From positions 1 to 23,531 of IMG/VR virus record IMGVR_UViG_3300021139_002043: DNA of 23,531 bases; one strand, 5' to 3'. The position numbers and the translations under genes are program-made. The notes beneath the pieces were generated by a model. The model was given only the letters and a program-made list of their open reading frames with translations. It was not told where the DNA came from and did no database searches. Shown one piece after another: positions 1 through 7,694 of the stretch (its first letter is position 1; every line of letters begins with the position of its first letter). Source of the DNA: a virus.

Positions 1-489
1 TCCTCCAGGCGATAGGCGCGACCAAAAGAAACCCAATGCTTCCAGTGTCGGCTTATAGAGATCCATATCTAAGTAGACAAAACTAAACGTCTCATCTGCT
101 ATCGTCTGATAGAGGATCTCAGGCACAAGTCCTTTTATCACTTTAAGATGCTCACAGTCACTCAAATACGTTCTTACTTGCTGTTCATTAGAAGTAAAAT
201 TACCCGCTTCGTGTTCACCATCCAAACGTTGACTGCCGGGAATTCCCTCAAAAGTATCAAACACATACATCTTCTTCGCATCGTGGAAAAGACATTTATA
301 GATGAATTTGGCAGATCCTCCCCTGTAAGTGCCACATTCAACCATAGCTCCGGGCACATCCACGCAATCTCGGGCCACTCTCCACAAATGCCAACATCTA
401 TCGGGAGAAGTCAATGCGTGGTCATGGATCTCTCGATACAAGTCTATGAACTTAAGAAAAATTCCGGCCATTATTTGTTCTTGATCCAT
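1..489 (-). CDS. TylF/MycF-type O-methyltransferase, 3' end outside window
   Basis: The gene starts at ATG 489, with an AGGAG about 10 bases upstream, and stays open for 163 codons to the left edge. Visible motifs match the TylF/macrocin O-methyltransferase family: a SAM-binding VECGTYRGGS at residues 50-59, FDTFEGIPGS at 77-86 and the metal/SAM-region LDMDLY at 140-145, followed by PTLEAL and SPGG. Family members methylate sugar hydroxyls using S-adenosylmethionine and Mg2+, and are frequent in glycan-decoration clusters. It starts 4 bases after the stop of the GT2–GT9 gene, so it is probably co-translated with it. The likely job is capping or modifying a sugar added by the neighbouring transferases; the acceptor is unknown. 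The family call is firm and the substrate is inference. Confidence 0.88.
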   Translation of the reverse strand, partial: MDQEQIMAGIFLKFIDLYREIHDHALTSPDRCWHLWRVARDCVDVPGAMVECGTYRGGSAKFIYKCLFHDAKKMYVFDTFEGIPGSQRLDGEHEAGNFTSNEQQVRTYLSDCEHLKVIKGLVPEILYQTIADETFSFVYLDMDLYKPTLEALGFFWSRLSPGG

Positions 490-493
490 ATTT

Positions 494-2101
494 TCAGCTC
501 TCCTTTTGTAACAATCTTATATTCCTTTTGAGCAGCTCTTCAGGGCCCATAGTGAGATGGTCCATGACCATCGTAGGTGTCAGGTTCTCCATGCAATTTT
601 GAGCCGTCATGTAGCATTGGTTGAAGCCGTTATCACCTTTCCTTTGGTAGCAACCAATGCAATATAAGTCTTCACAAAAGATAGGGAACACAGTTAACCA
701 ATCAATTATCCACGCTTTCGGGTCCGTAGCTCCAAATAGAGCAAAGGTCTTCGTTCCAAATGCCTGCCCTACATGAAGAGCCAATGAATCAATTGTGATA
801 AGGCTGTCAACGGTTGCAATTACTGAACAGAATTCTCTCAAGGAAGTCCCGTCTACCAGATCCAAATCGGCTATACCGGAACTTTCAACTCCTCTGCCAA
901 GTTCGATGACCTTCACGTCGTAACTCTGTAACATTTCAATAAGAGAGATTATATATTCTCTCGGCCAATTTTTACCTTGCCATTGCGGCCTGTCATTCTG
1001 AAGACAAACGGCAACTACTTGCTCACTGTCACCCCGAAGGCCCTCTACCGTATTTCTTCCGGCATCTATTTCATTCTTCATAAGAAAAATTTGAGGCAAA
1101 TACGAATCCAGTTTCGTGCAACAGAATCGCTCCGCTTCCTTTGCCAACAATTCCCTGGAAGCGTAATTCAATTTAATATCGATTACCCTGTCGTAGATCC
1201 GCTTATATTCCCTCTTGAGATCGTATAATTCACTCAAATAGGGATTCCCAATCAACAATTCGGGAAAAGGACAAGCAACTTCGATAACCGCAGTCGGATA
1301 ATCTTTCCTTAAGCCTGCAAGAACCGGTGTTAAGGCGCATAAAATATCGCCAATCCCTACCGAATTCATCTTGACCAAAATACGATTGGTAAATGTCGGA
1401 TTCGCCAAATAACGGCTCCATTTTTTTCTGAAAATATTCGAGTTGTTTCTCTGAATTCTGAGCTTTTCATCGACCGGAACAAGATTAACCGATTGGCTCC
1501 TGAGATGATCATATTGAGAGGAAATAAGCTTCAAAGAGTAGCCCATTTGTTTGAACTTTAGGCTCAGGTCGGCATCCTCGAAATACATTCTATGATAGAC
1601 TTCGGAGAATAAACCGAATTTTCTGAATTCTTCCGTTCTTCCCACCAAAAAAGAGCCTTCGATGTAGTCAACATTTCTACTGATTCTGCCATCTATATAG
1701 TCCCCGGCAGCGTTGAGAATCAACGAACACGGAGCGCCTTCCAGGCCGACAAGCCCGACTTTGGGATCTGATTTGAGAACCTCTATCGCCTTGTCGAAAA
1801 CTGAATTATCTTTGAGGAATAGATCGGGATTGAGAACGGCAAAATATTCACCTTTAGCTAAAGCCAAATTGGCATTATGGCCTCTGTTAAAGCCAAGATT
1901 GTTAGAAGGAACATAAATTAGATTTCTCAGACCACATTTAAAAACAGCATCCTCAGATTGTCGGTCATCTAAATGCTCCGTTTGGTTCCTGAGAATAACC
2001 TCAACGTCCCCCCGTTGATTTAAGACAGCCTCAAGTTTTTTCAGAAATTGTTCGGTAATATCGGCCCGACTATATAGCAGCACTGAGATTGTCAGTAACA
2101 T
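494..2101 (-). CDS. Bifunctional glycosyltransferase: GT2 domain fused to GT9 (heptosyltransferase-like) domain
   Basis: The protein has 535 residues. Residues 1-235 are a GT-A family 2 domain: LTISVLLYSR at the start, NNLGFNRGHNANLALAKG at 67-84, an NPD (91-93) in place of the DxD metal motif as in rhamnosyltransferase-like GT2s, and EDADLSLKFKQMGY at 175-188. Residues 241-535 resemble GT9 ADP-heptose transferases: KMNSVGIGDILCALTPVL at 244-261, GTSLREF at 418-424, DSLALHVGQAFG at 438-449 and ALFGATDP at 454-461, then a Cys-rich tail (C476, C481, C484, C496, C503). The start at 2101 is needed for the first GT2 strand and has GGGAG 9 bases upstream. It overlaps the preceding gene by 32 bases. 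It probably adds two successive sugars; donor and acceptor are not readable. Confidence 0.88.
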   Translation of the reverse strand: MLLTISVLLYSRADITEQFLKKLEAVLNQRGDVEVILRNQTEHLDDRQSEDAVFKCGLRNLIYVPSNNLGFNRGHNANLALAKGEYFAVLNPDLFLKDNSVFDKAIEVLKSDPKVGLVGLEGAPCSLILNAAGDYIDGRISRNVDYIEGSFLVGRTEEFRKFGLFSEVYHRMYFEDADLSLKFKQMGYSLKLISSQYDHLRSQSVNLVPVDEKLRIQRNNSNIFRKKWSRYLANPTFTNRILVKMNSVGIGDILCALTPVLAGLRKDYPTAVIEVACPFPELLIGNPYLSELYDLKREYKRIYDRVIDIKLNYASRELLAKEAERFCCTKLDSYLPQIFLMKNEIDAGRNTVEGLRGDSEQVVAVCLQNDRPQWQGKNWPREYIISLIEMLQSYDVKVIELGRGVESSGIADLDLVDGTSLREFCSVIATVDSLITIDSLALHVGQAFGTKTFALFGATDPKAWIIDWLTVFPIFCEDLYCIGCYQRKGDNGFNQCYMTAQNCMENLTPTMVMDHLTMGPEELLKRNIRLLQKES

Positions 2102-2939
2102 CCTCTTCTTCTCCCTTTTTATTGAACGGCCTTTCGTAGAGATCCTCCCATTTTTGAGTTTTTATACCCGCTCCCCATTTGCGGCAAAGATAATCAAAAG
2201 CCTGTTTTTGTAAAGGGTCCATTTGACCGGATATAGGCGTTCGATAAAGAGCGTCTTGGGTAATCCCTCGACAATGAAAAAAACGCATAGTTCCAAGGCG
2301 ATTCAGTTTGTAGCCATCTTTGATCAGGCGAATGAAGTAATCATTGTCCCCAATTACACCGCCGTATCGATCAAATTCTATGTCCATATCACCAGTCTTC
2401 TGAATCGCATCCATTTTGTAAACGCAAGCCGCAGCTTCCCACCATAGACGATCAAGGGGATCAACATCAAAAGAGCAATCAAATGGTTGAGGAATTTCTT
2501 TCATACTTAGGGGCATATTCCAACCGCCTATCTCATGATCAAAACCGGGACCACCTCTGTTTGGAATACCTGCTACAATTGCTATGTCTGAATTAATTTC
2601 CAACCAAGCAATTCCTTTAAGTAGAAATTCTTCACTAATAAAGGCATCGTCATTGAAGTTGAAGAGATAGTCGGCACCTAAAAATTCAGCAAATTGCTTA
2701 GCGGAATTCCAATTGGCTCCGAATCCTGCCCCCGGCTTCCAGCTATATGAATTTAGCCCCGAAACCCACGCCCATCTCGAATCGAACTGTCCAAAATCTA
2801 TAACCAGAAGATCGTCTTGAATTGGAACATCAGAATGCGCCTTCAAATATTTAAGACTTTTTTCATAATGCTCAATACTTAACTTGGCGTATTCTTCATT
2901 CTTGTCGTATGTAAAAACAGATGATACGAGTTTAATCAT
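2070..2939 (-). CDS. GT2-like glycosyltransferase
   Basis: The protein has 289 residues from ATG 2939. That start has GAGGG 9 bases upstream and overlaps the previous stop by 8 bases; ATGs at 2945 and 2975 are also in frame but badly spaced or antisense to the fold start. GT-A features are an N-terminal strand (MIKLVSSVFTYDKNEEY), GANWNSAK at 74-81, an NFNDD metal-binding motif at 94-98 (DxD equivalent), a WWEAAACVYK segment near 166-175 and GDNDYFIRLIKDGY at 197-210, which fits the catalytic (E/D)DxD-type motif of GT2s. It belongs to the glycan cassette and would act in the cytoplasm on a nucleotide-sugar. The acceptor could be a virion protein or a host glycan; nothing in the sequence decides this. 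Confidence 0.8.
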   Translation of the reverse strand: MIKLVSSVFTYDKNEEYAKLSIEHYEKSLKYLKAHSDVPIQDDLLVIDFGQFDSRWAWVSGLNSYSWKPGAGFGANWNSAKQFAEFLGADYLFNFNDDAFISEEFLLKGIAWLEINSDIAIVAGIPNRGGPGFDHEIGGWNMPLSMKEIPQPFDCSFDVDPLDRLWWEAAACVYKMDAIQKTGDMDIEFDRYGGVIGDNDYFIRLIKDGYKLNRLGTMRFFHCRGITQDALYRTPISGQMDPLQKQAFDYLCRKWGAGIKTQKWEDLYERPFNKKGEEEDVTDNLSAAI

Positions 2940-3633
2940 CTTCATCGTCCCTCTGCAAAATGATATTCTTTCCACTTGGAACTCCGGTCATGTGACCGGA
3001 GTTATATAAATCAGCCACAGGAGCCAACTTTTTCCAAAAGTCGTATCCATTTGGATGAGCGCCCTCGATGAACCAATCATCAAACGACTCATTGTAAGTG
3101 TCCAAGACCTTATCAAAAAGATTCTGGCTTTTGAAAATTACCAACTTTGCGCTAATGAGAAACTGCTGAAGATCGAAGCCTTTAATTGAATTGACGATTC
3201 TCAACACAAAAGGATATTTCCTTTGGAACAAAATACCTTTGATTTGATTGAGTTGGTTCTGCCCGTAGGCCGCTAAGGGCATGTCGATAATGATCAAATT
3301 CGCCTGGATGAGTCTTTGAAGAGAAAATACGTTGGCGGTATATGTTTCGATCTGAAAGCCGCACTCTTCGGCGGTTCGATGATAGACGTTATCCACATAT
3401 GCGGTTGTGATCCATGAAATTTTTGTGAGGTTTTTGTCTTCTTTGACGGGAGTTTCTTTGACGGGAGGGTTAAGATTCAGATTCGGATAGCTGCCGACAA
3501 TGACGGCCAATCCTTCTTGAACATATTTACGAGCCAACGATAGGCCCATTTCTTTAGGTTTAGAACCGTGCTGAGCGGCAAGAGAACTTTCTATGTATTT
3601 GATCTTTACTTTTGGATCATGTTTGATTTCCAT
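2932..3633 (-). CDS. Possible truncated GT-B glycosyltransferase with N-terminal add-on and in-frame palindrome
   Basis: The protein has 233 residues from ATG 3633, behind a strong AGGGAGGAAGA ribosome site. Residues 1-50 (KYIESSLAAQHGSKPKEMG and following, up to GLAVIV) resemble a short domain seen in small phage head proteins, and are joined by a Pro/Lys linker (52-68) to a second part. Residues 71-205 alternate hydrophobic strands (KISWITTAY, ANLIIIDMPL, AKLVIFKSQ) and end in a PNGYDFW stretch that looks like the first Rossmann half of a GT-B transferase; the second half is missing. Residues 211-218 (NSGHMTGV) are encoded by the 24-bp palindrome, and the protein ends 15 residues later with an acidic tail. 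It could be a fragment, a non-catalytic partner, or something else. The gene is certain, the function weak. Confidence 0.5.
   Translation of the reverse strand: MEIKHDPKVKIKYIESSLAAQHGSKPKEMGLSLARKYVQEGLAVIVGSYPNLNLNPPVKETPVKEDKNLTKISWITTAYVDNVYHRTAEECGFQIETYTANVFSLQRLIQANLIIIDMPLAAYGQNQLNQIKGILFQRKYPFVLRIVNSIKGFDLQQFLISAKLVIFKSQNLFDKVLDTYNESFDDWFIEGAHPNGYDFWKKLAPVADLYNSGHMTGVPSGKNIILQRDDEDD
2980..3003. repeat. 24-bp palindrome, copy 1 of 3
   Basis: Two 11-base arms (AACTCCGGTCA and its reverse complement) flank a central TG. It is identical to the copies at 11649-11672 and 16130-16153. Here it is read as NSGHMTGV near the C-terminus of the 233-residue protein and could fold into a 10-bp hairpin with a 4-base loop in the mRNA. 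Confidence 0.95.
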
Positions 3634-3662
3634 TCTTCCTCCCTTTAAGAAAAACTTTGAGT

Positions 3663-3691
3663 GTCATAAGTTACTTAGGGAGAAAAATCAA
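3663..3691 (-). promoter_or_regulatory. Candidate sigma70-type promoter of the glycan cassette
   Basis: On the minus strand a TTGATT (3691-3686) is followed after exactly 17 bases by TATGAC (3668-3663). The predicted start would leave a leader of about 20-25 bases before ATG 3633. It lies directly after the T-tract of the terminator at 3695-3733, which is where a promoter would be needed if the head operon is terminated upstream. The match to consensus is only partial. Confidence 0.45.
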
Positions 3692-3694
3692 GCG

Positions 3695-3733
3695 AAAAAA
3701 ATCCCCTCTGAGGTATGGACACCCTCGAAGGGG
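3695..3733 (-). terminator. Second of two tandem rho-independent terminators
   Basis: On the minus strand CCCCTTCGAGG pairs imperfectly with CCTCAGAGGGG (5 bp, a 2x2 internal loop, then 4 bp) around a 10-base loop, followed by ATTTTTTT. It is a weaker backup to the terminator at 3797-3842 and separates the capsid transcript from the glycan cassette. Confidence 0.65.
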
Positions 3734-3796
3734 CTAATTGCAGATGGTTCCATTCTTTCGAGAAGGATAATGACAGAATAAAAAAATAATGTCAAT

Positions 3797-3842
3797 AAAA
3801 AACTCCCTTGGCCTCATGGGGGGAGGGAGTGGGCCAAGGGAG
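3797..3842 (-). terminator. Strong rho-independent terminator after the capsid genes
   Basis: On the minus strand CTCCCTTGGCC pairs perfectly over 11 bp with GGCCAAGGGAG across an 18-base loop and is followed by six T residues. It begins about 44 bases after the stop of the 171-residue head protein, so it probably ends the abundant capsid transcript. Confidence 0.88.
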
Positions 3843-3849
3843 CGGTTAA

Positions 3850-3875
3850 GCCCGAGAAAGGAGTCAAACTCGGGC
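3850..3875. repeat. 7-bp inverted repeat between last head gene and terminator
   Basis: GCCCGAG (3850-3856) and CTCGGGC (3869-3875) form a 7-bp stem with a 12-base loop. On the minus strand it is not followed by a T-tract, so I read it as an mRNA 3'-end stabilising hairpin or an incidental stem. On the plus strand it is followed by TTTTC and could weakly stop antisense transcription. Confidence 0.6.
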
Positions 3876-3885
3876 TTTTCGGTGA

Positions 3886-4401
3886 TTAAGCAGCAACCCA
3901 GGTAGTAGCCAATTTGGTCGGCTGAGTGGGGAAATTGCGTCGATTCTGTCCATACAGACAAATGACATCGAAGGTCGCATTCCCACCAGTAGCAACCGCC
4001 TTAATCGAATGATACCTGCGGATGTTCTCATTGTCCGCATCGGCAATACAACGAGCCAAACTCGCATCGAACACGTGCTCGAAAATGAGTTCCGCCACAT
4101 AGAAACCGACTGCGGTAATGGGAGCAAGATCAGCCGCTTTATAAGGGGCCGATGCCACGTTCGCCGTAGTAATCGGGTTAAGACTATCGTAAAGTGAGAT
4201 CTCCAAAGAACCCGCAGTAAGAGCCGTTACGTTAGTGCAAATGAGCAAGTTGCGGAAAAGAGTCTTCCCGGCCTGCCAAGTGTCTATGCCAGCCGCAGGT
4301 TGCGGAGAAACGGAAGCCGTGTATATGGTATTTCCAGAACTCAATGTGTTCCCGGCAATCCCTACATACGGCCGAATATCAGAAAGAAGTTCGCGTAACA
4401 T
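3886..4401 (-). CDS. Small head protein, probable capsid decoration/stabilisation protein
   Basis: The protein has 171 residues from ATG 4401, with GGAGG 9 bases upstream. It follows the capsid gene by 22 bases and is the last gene before the double terminator, the usual place for an abundant decoration or head-stabilising protein. The composition is rich in small and beta-forming residues (NTLSSGNTIYTASVS, LTAGSLEISLYDS, GNATFDVICLYGQNRR), which suggests a beta-sandwich. There is no signal peptide or transmembrane segment and I see no enzyme motif. It is reminiscent of small beta-rich structural proteins encoded just after capsid genes in other phages. I assign the role from position and composition only; a head-completion or head-fibre protein is the main alternative. 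Confidence 0.55.
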   Translation of the reverse strand: MLRELLSDIRPYVGIAGNTLSSGNTIYTASVSPQPAAGIDTWQAGKTLFRNLLICTNVTALTAGSLEISLYDSLNPITTANVASAPYKAADLAPITAVGFYVAELIFEHVFDASLARCIADADNENIRRYHSIKAVATGGNATFDVICLYGQNRRNFPTQPTKLATTWVAA

Positions 4402-4423
4402 TTATATATACCTCCAAAATTGA

Positions 4424-5752
4424 TTAGCTCTGGTTCGCATCGGCCGTGTCATCGAGCACGACGAACGCTTTCGGCTGTTCGGGAATGCCGCCAAGTCGGC
4501 CGGAAGCTCTAAAGGCGGTTCGGTTCTGTCTGAAGACTTCACCGGCCTGTCGAGACATTTCAACGGTTATACCGGTGCGCTCACCGATAAAGTAATGTTT
4601 CCAGTCGCCCAACACACAGTCTCCTCTATAGCCGAGACGTGCGGTGCGATAATCGGACACCACGACCGGATAACCCAGGACGTAACCGGCCACGCCTTCC
4701 GAAAAATCATTGTATCCGAGACCAAGCTGGATCACGGGCTGGCCGTTCTCATCCTTCTGTTTACGCAGGCTATTAAAACACGCTTTGGACATCATCCAAC
4801 ATGCGCCCGCATCGAACATAGGCGGCAATGCCGTGCTCATATTGAGCAAGTCTTCATATCTGACCCTACTTGCGGTCACTCGGTCAACACTACCAATGTT
4901 CGGGTCGTTCAATACACCCAACGGACGGGTGTTACCGAAGCCTCTCAGGAACTCACGGTCGGTCTGATACCAATAGGTGCCCTGGAAGAGTTGAACGAGC
5001 AAGTTACCGAGATTGATCGCGCTGTCCTCGATGAGAACGTTCGTGATCTCCGTGTAGGCCGAAATTTCATGAGCATCGAGGCTCAAAATATCGAACTGCG
5101 GACGGGTTTCCGGTTTCTCACCGCCCTCTTCGGTCCACGTTACGATCATGTTGCCGAAGAATTCTTCCTCACCCTCGGTAAGATCCTGAACCAAACGAGG
5201 CCATTTAATATTCGGGCCGGTCATCGGCCAAACTTGCGCTCTCGGCCAAACTATTGTGCCGGGAGGAGCGAATTGTAGCATTGCGTAACGAAAATCTTCC
5301 GGCACGAACAATCCACCGCCTGCGTCCTCGGTAGAACGCATAACGTCGGATATATCGAGCGCCTTGGTTTCTACCAAGAAAGGCATTCTTTTCTTGAGGG
5401 ACTTATTGGCTTCCATCAAGAACTCTTTGGTCTCATCACCCAAAGATTGAAAAACTCCGTGGGAGCCTCTCATGTAGCCCTTACCGGTAGCTTTCCAAAT
5501 TCCCTTCACATTGATAACGGAACCGCCCGGAAGACGATAAACGTCCTTTCCGACTTCCTCAAGATTGCCGTCATCAACTACACCGGTAGAGGCCGTATGA
5601 ACGGTAGTAACGGAGGGAGCAACCGCTTCCAACTTACCTAATCGTTCCTCATAACCTTTCGTAATCGTCCCGGCCACCGCATCGACTTTATCCTGGAGCA
5701 TCTTATCGAGTTCTTCCAGGCTCATCTTTTTTGCTTTGTTATCATCAGGCAT
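4424..5752 (-). CDS. Major capsid protein, HK97 fold, with N-terminal delta-like domain
   Basis: The protein has 442 residues. ATG 5752 is chosen over the in-frame ATG 5767 because GGAGAG lies 7 bases before 5752 but directly abuts 5767. Residues 1-129 are charged and helical (SLEELDKMLQDKVDAV and following), matching a scaffold-like delta domain; HK97's is 102 residues. A VETK at 127-130 followed by ALDISDVMRS is the expected place for maturation cleavage, leaving about 312 residues. The mature part carries phage_capsid (PF05065) signatures: GGGLFVPEDFRYAML at 145-159, the E-loop region near 182-225, YWYQTDREFLRGFGNTRPLGVL at 260-281 (dimer/spine helix and P-domain) and GYVLGYPVVVSD at 356-367. 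It forms the shell. The upstream 637-residue gene is a probable scaffold partner. Confidence 0.93.
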   Translation of the reverse strand: MPDDNKAKKMSLEELDKMLQDKVDAVAGTITKGYEERLGKLEAVAPSVTTVHTASTGVVDDGNLEEVGKDVYRLPGGSVINVKGIWKATGKGYMRGSHGVFQSLGDETKEFLMEANKSLKKRMPFLVETKALDISDVMRSTEDAGGGLFVPEDFRYAMLQFAPPGTIVWPRAQVWPMTGPNIKWPRLVQDLTEGEEEFFGNMIVTWTEEGGEKPETRPQFDILSLDAHEISAYTEITNVLIEDSAINLGNLLVQLFQGTYWYQTDREFLRGFGNTRPLGVLNDPNIGSVDRVTASRVRYEDLLNMSTALPPMFDAGACWMMSKACFNSLRKQKDENGQPVIQLGLGYNDFSEGVAGYVLGYPVVVSDYRTARLGYRGDCVLGDWKHYFIGERTGITVEMSRQAGEVFRQNRTAFRASGRLGGIPEQPKAFVVLDDTADANQS

Positions 5753-5780
5753 TTTATATCTCTCCATCTCCTATATTTGT

Positions 5781-7694
5781 CTATGCTTCAAGCTGTTCAA
5801 GCCTTGATTCAAGGGGTTTAGTAAATCTTTCCGCAATAATCCTATCGAATGCGCTCAGAAGTTCGTCGCTATCAAATTCGACCATATTGGCTTCCTTTGT
5901 TTCGACCTCTTCTCTTTTATCTTCTAGCCACGCTTTTAAAACAGTATCGCTCAAACAGTCAATCTTTTCTGCGACAATTTCCACAGGAGTCTTGTCCTTC
6001 TCTTTCTGTATCTTGAACTGTTTTTTGACCCATTTTTGAGCATCTTCGCTTTTCCATATTTGCTGATCGAATGAGTAATTGAGCATCTTATTGCAGGTCA
6101 CGCAAAAATCGCCGTCTACTCCGGTAAAATCTTTGATTTTGATCTTGTGAGTATGGCAGTCACAGTGATCGTCGTGGTCGAGCATTATGAGATGACTCTC
6201 TGAAGGCGGCTTATAGCCTTTCTCTTCTACTTGAACGGGCCCTTCCTCGATCACTTCTTCCTCTTTTTGTTTAAAGGGACATCCCTCTTCCGTGCAAGCG
6301 TCTATATCGGCCTGAGTGACATCTCTGTCACAGTGAATACAATATATGGGCTCTTCTTCGTCTTCGGGCTCTTCAACTTCCTCAACCGTCTCTTCCTCTA
6401 CCGGCTCCTCTTCATCACCCTCAAGGGCATTCAGACGCTCTTCCAGCGATTTGATTTTGTCTAACAGAAGGGCCGTTTTGGGATCTTCCTCATCTTCCGT
6501 TTCGACTTCTTCTACTTCAGGAGTTTCCTCAATCTCTTCCTCTTCTACGGGAGTCTCTTCCTCCTCTTCGGGCTCTTCCGGCTGATTGAAAGCTTCCTGC
6601 TCCTCTTCTTCAACAGGAGCCTCTTCCGCAGTCTCTACGGGCGCTTCCTCTTCAACCGGCGCTTCCGCCTCATCCAAAAGGGCTTTCGCTTTTTCGGGAT
6701 CTTCCGCAAGGAGAGCTTGGAATCGTTCTACGAGTGACATATCTTCCTCCTCATTTTCGAAGGGAATGTCTTCCTCTCCTTGTGGCATCTCTACCGGTAG
6801 CTCAGGCTCCTCTTCAGGCACGGGAGCGGCCTCTTGTGTTGGCTCCTCTTCTTGAGTTTCTTGTTCCGGCATATCCGGCAATTCAAATTCTTCTTGACCG
6901 GGCTCATCAGGTTCACCGGCATCGGGCACATTTACAAAATCGTTTGCTTCCTGATTTTCAGGCGCAGGTTGCTCGTCTTCCGGGAGTTCGTTTGCTCCGG
7001 GCTCTTCCTCTCCGCTGAATTCAAAGTAACTTCCCTGTCCTTGCTCTCCGGGCGACTCGATAGGCGCATCGTTCGGGGCTTGAGGGCTTGCTTCGTTCCA
7101 AAGCGATTCGGCTTCGGCCGCGCTCGATAAAGCGATTCCGACATCAGTTACTTTCCATTCACCGGTTACATGATTAAGACGAGAAACTACGGCAGGTTCT
7201 ACGCATTGGATCTCCAGGCCGGGGAGTTGTTTATCCGCAGCCAAATTATGAGTCCAAATGACTTTGAGTAACTTATCAAGCGTGTCCGTCACTACCGCTT
7301 TCTGCATGACGGCCGCTTGGTCCCCTATTCTGACTTTCCGCTGTATATTTTCAAGGGCATCCAGGCCAAGTGTTACACCTTGTAGCATGGACCCGACTAG
7401 ACTGTTTAATTGACCGGCAGCGCTCAACTTGGGATCGAGATCCGTGCTGTTGAGATACTGGCTCAGAACATTAATATATTCGTAATAGGCTTTCTTAGCC
7501 GCCATTCTCCCTTGCGCATACCACAACTCGGGAGCGGGCCAATTCGAGACAGTTGTTTGAGGGGCCATATTGTTTGCTCCCATCGGAGCATTTCCCTCTG
7601 TAATAGCGGCCGGAATAGCAATGTCGGACCCAAGATTACCGATCATTTTAGTAGTTATTTTTTGTTTTTTTGTTTTCTTCTTAGGCTTAGGCAT
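5781..7694 (-). CDS. Glu-rich scaffold-like protein with two putative zinc sites
   Basis: The protein has 637 residues. ATG 7694 overlaps the preceding stop by 8 bases and has GGAG 6 bases upstream. The N-terminus is strongly basic (PKPKKKTKKQK). Residues 50-195 look folded and helical, residues 205-450 are an extreme Glu/Pro low-complexity tract with a helical island at 319-345 and another at 405-425. Two Cys clusters may bind zinc: YCIHC (451-455) with C467 and C472, and HCDCHTH (510-516) with CVTC (531-534). Near the C-terminus VETK (597-600) repeats the capsid's putative cleavage motif, and the last 37 residues (ending TKPLESRLEQLEA) resemble the capsid delta domain (TKGYEERLGKLEA). Position directly before the capsid gene and acidity both suit a scaffold. 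The zinc sites are unusual for that role. Confidence 0.65.
   Translation of the reverse strand: MPKPKKKTKKQKITTKMIGNLGSDIAIPAAITEGNAPMGANNMAPQTTVSNWPAPELWYAQGRMAAKKAYYEYINVLSQYLNSTDLDPKLSAAGQLNSLVGSMLQGVTLGLDALENIQRKVRIGDQAAVMQKAVVTDTLDKLLKVIWTHNLAADKQLPGLEIQCVEPAVVSRLNHVTGEWKVTDVGIALSSAAEAESLWNEASPQAPNDAPIESPGEQGQGSYFEFSGEEEPGANELPEDEQPAPENQEANDFVNVPDAGEPDEPGQEEFELPDMPEQETQEEEPTQEAAPVPEEEPELPVEMPQGEEDIPFENEEEDMSLVERFQALLAEDPEKAKALLDEAEAPVEEEAPVETAEEAPVEEEEQEAFNQPEEPEEEEETPVEEEEIEETPEVEEVETEDEEDPKTALLLDKIKSLEERLNALEGDEEEPVEEETVEEVEEPEDEEEPIYCIHCDRDVTQADIDACTEEGCPFKQKEEEVIEEGPVQVEEKGYKPPSESHLIMLDHDDHCDCHTHKIKIKDFTGVDGDFCVTCNKMLNYSFDQQIWKSEDAQKWVKKQFKIQKEKDKTPVEIVAEKIDCLSDTVLKAWLEDKREEVETKEANMVEFDSDELLSAFDRIIAERFTKPLESRLEQLEA

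Noticed and set aside
4595-5278. 227-codon plus-strand open frame opposite the capsid gene
   Set aside because: It lies fully antisense to the well-supported capsid gene, has no ribosome site, and its composition mirrors the opposite strand's codon usage.
6346-6855. Plus-strand Ser-rich open frames
   Set aside because: They are the reverse complement of the Glu-rich repeat codons in the scaffold-like gene, so their Ser runs are an artefact.
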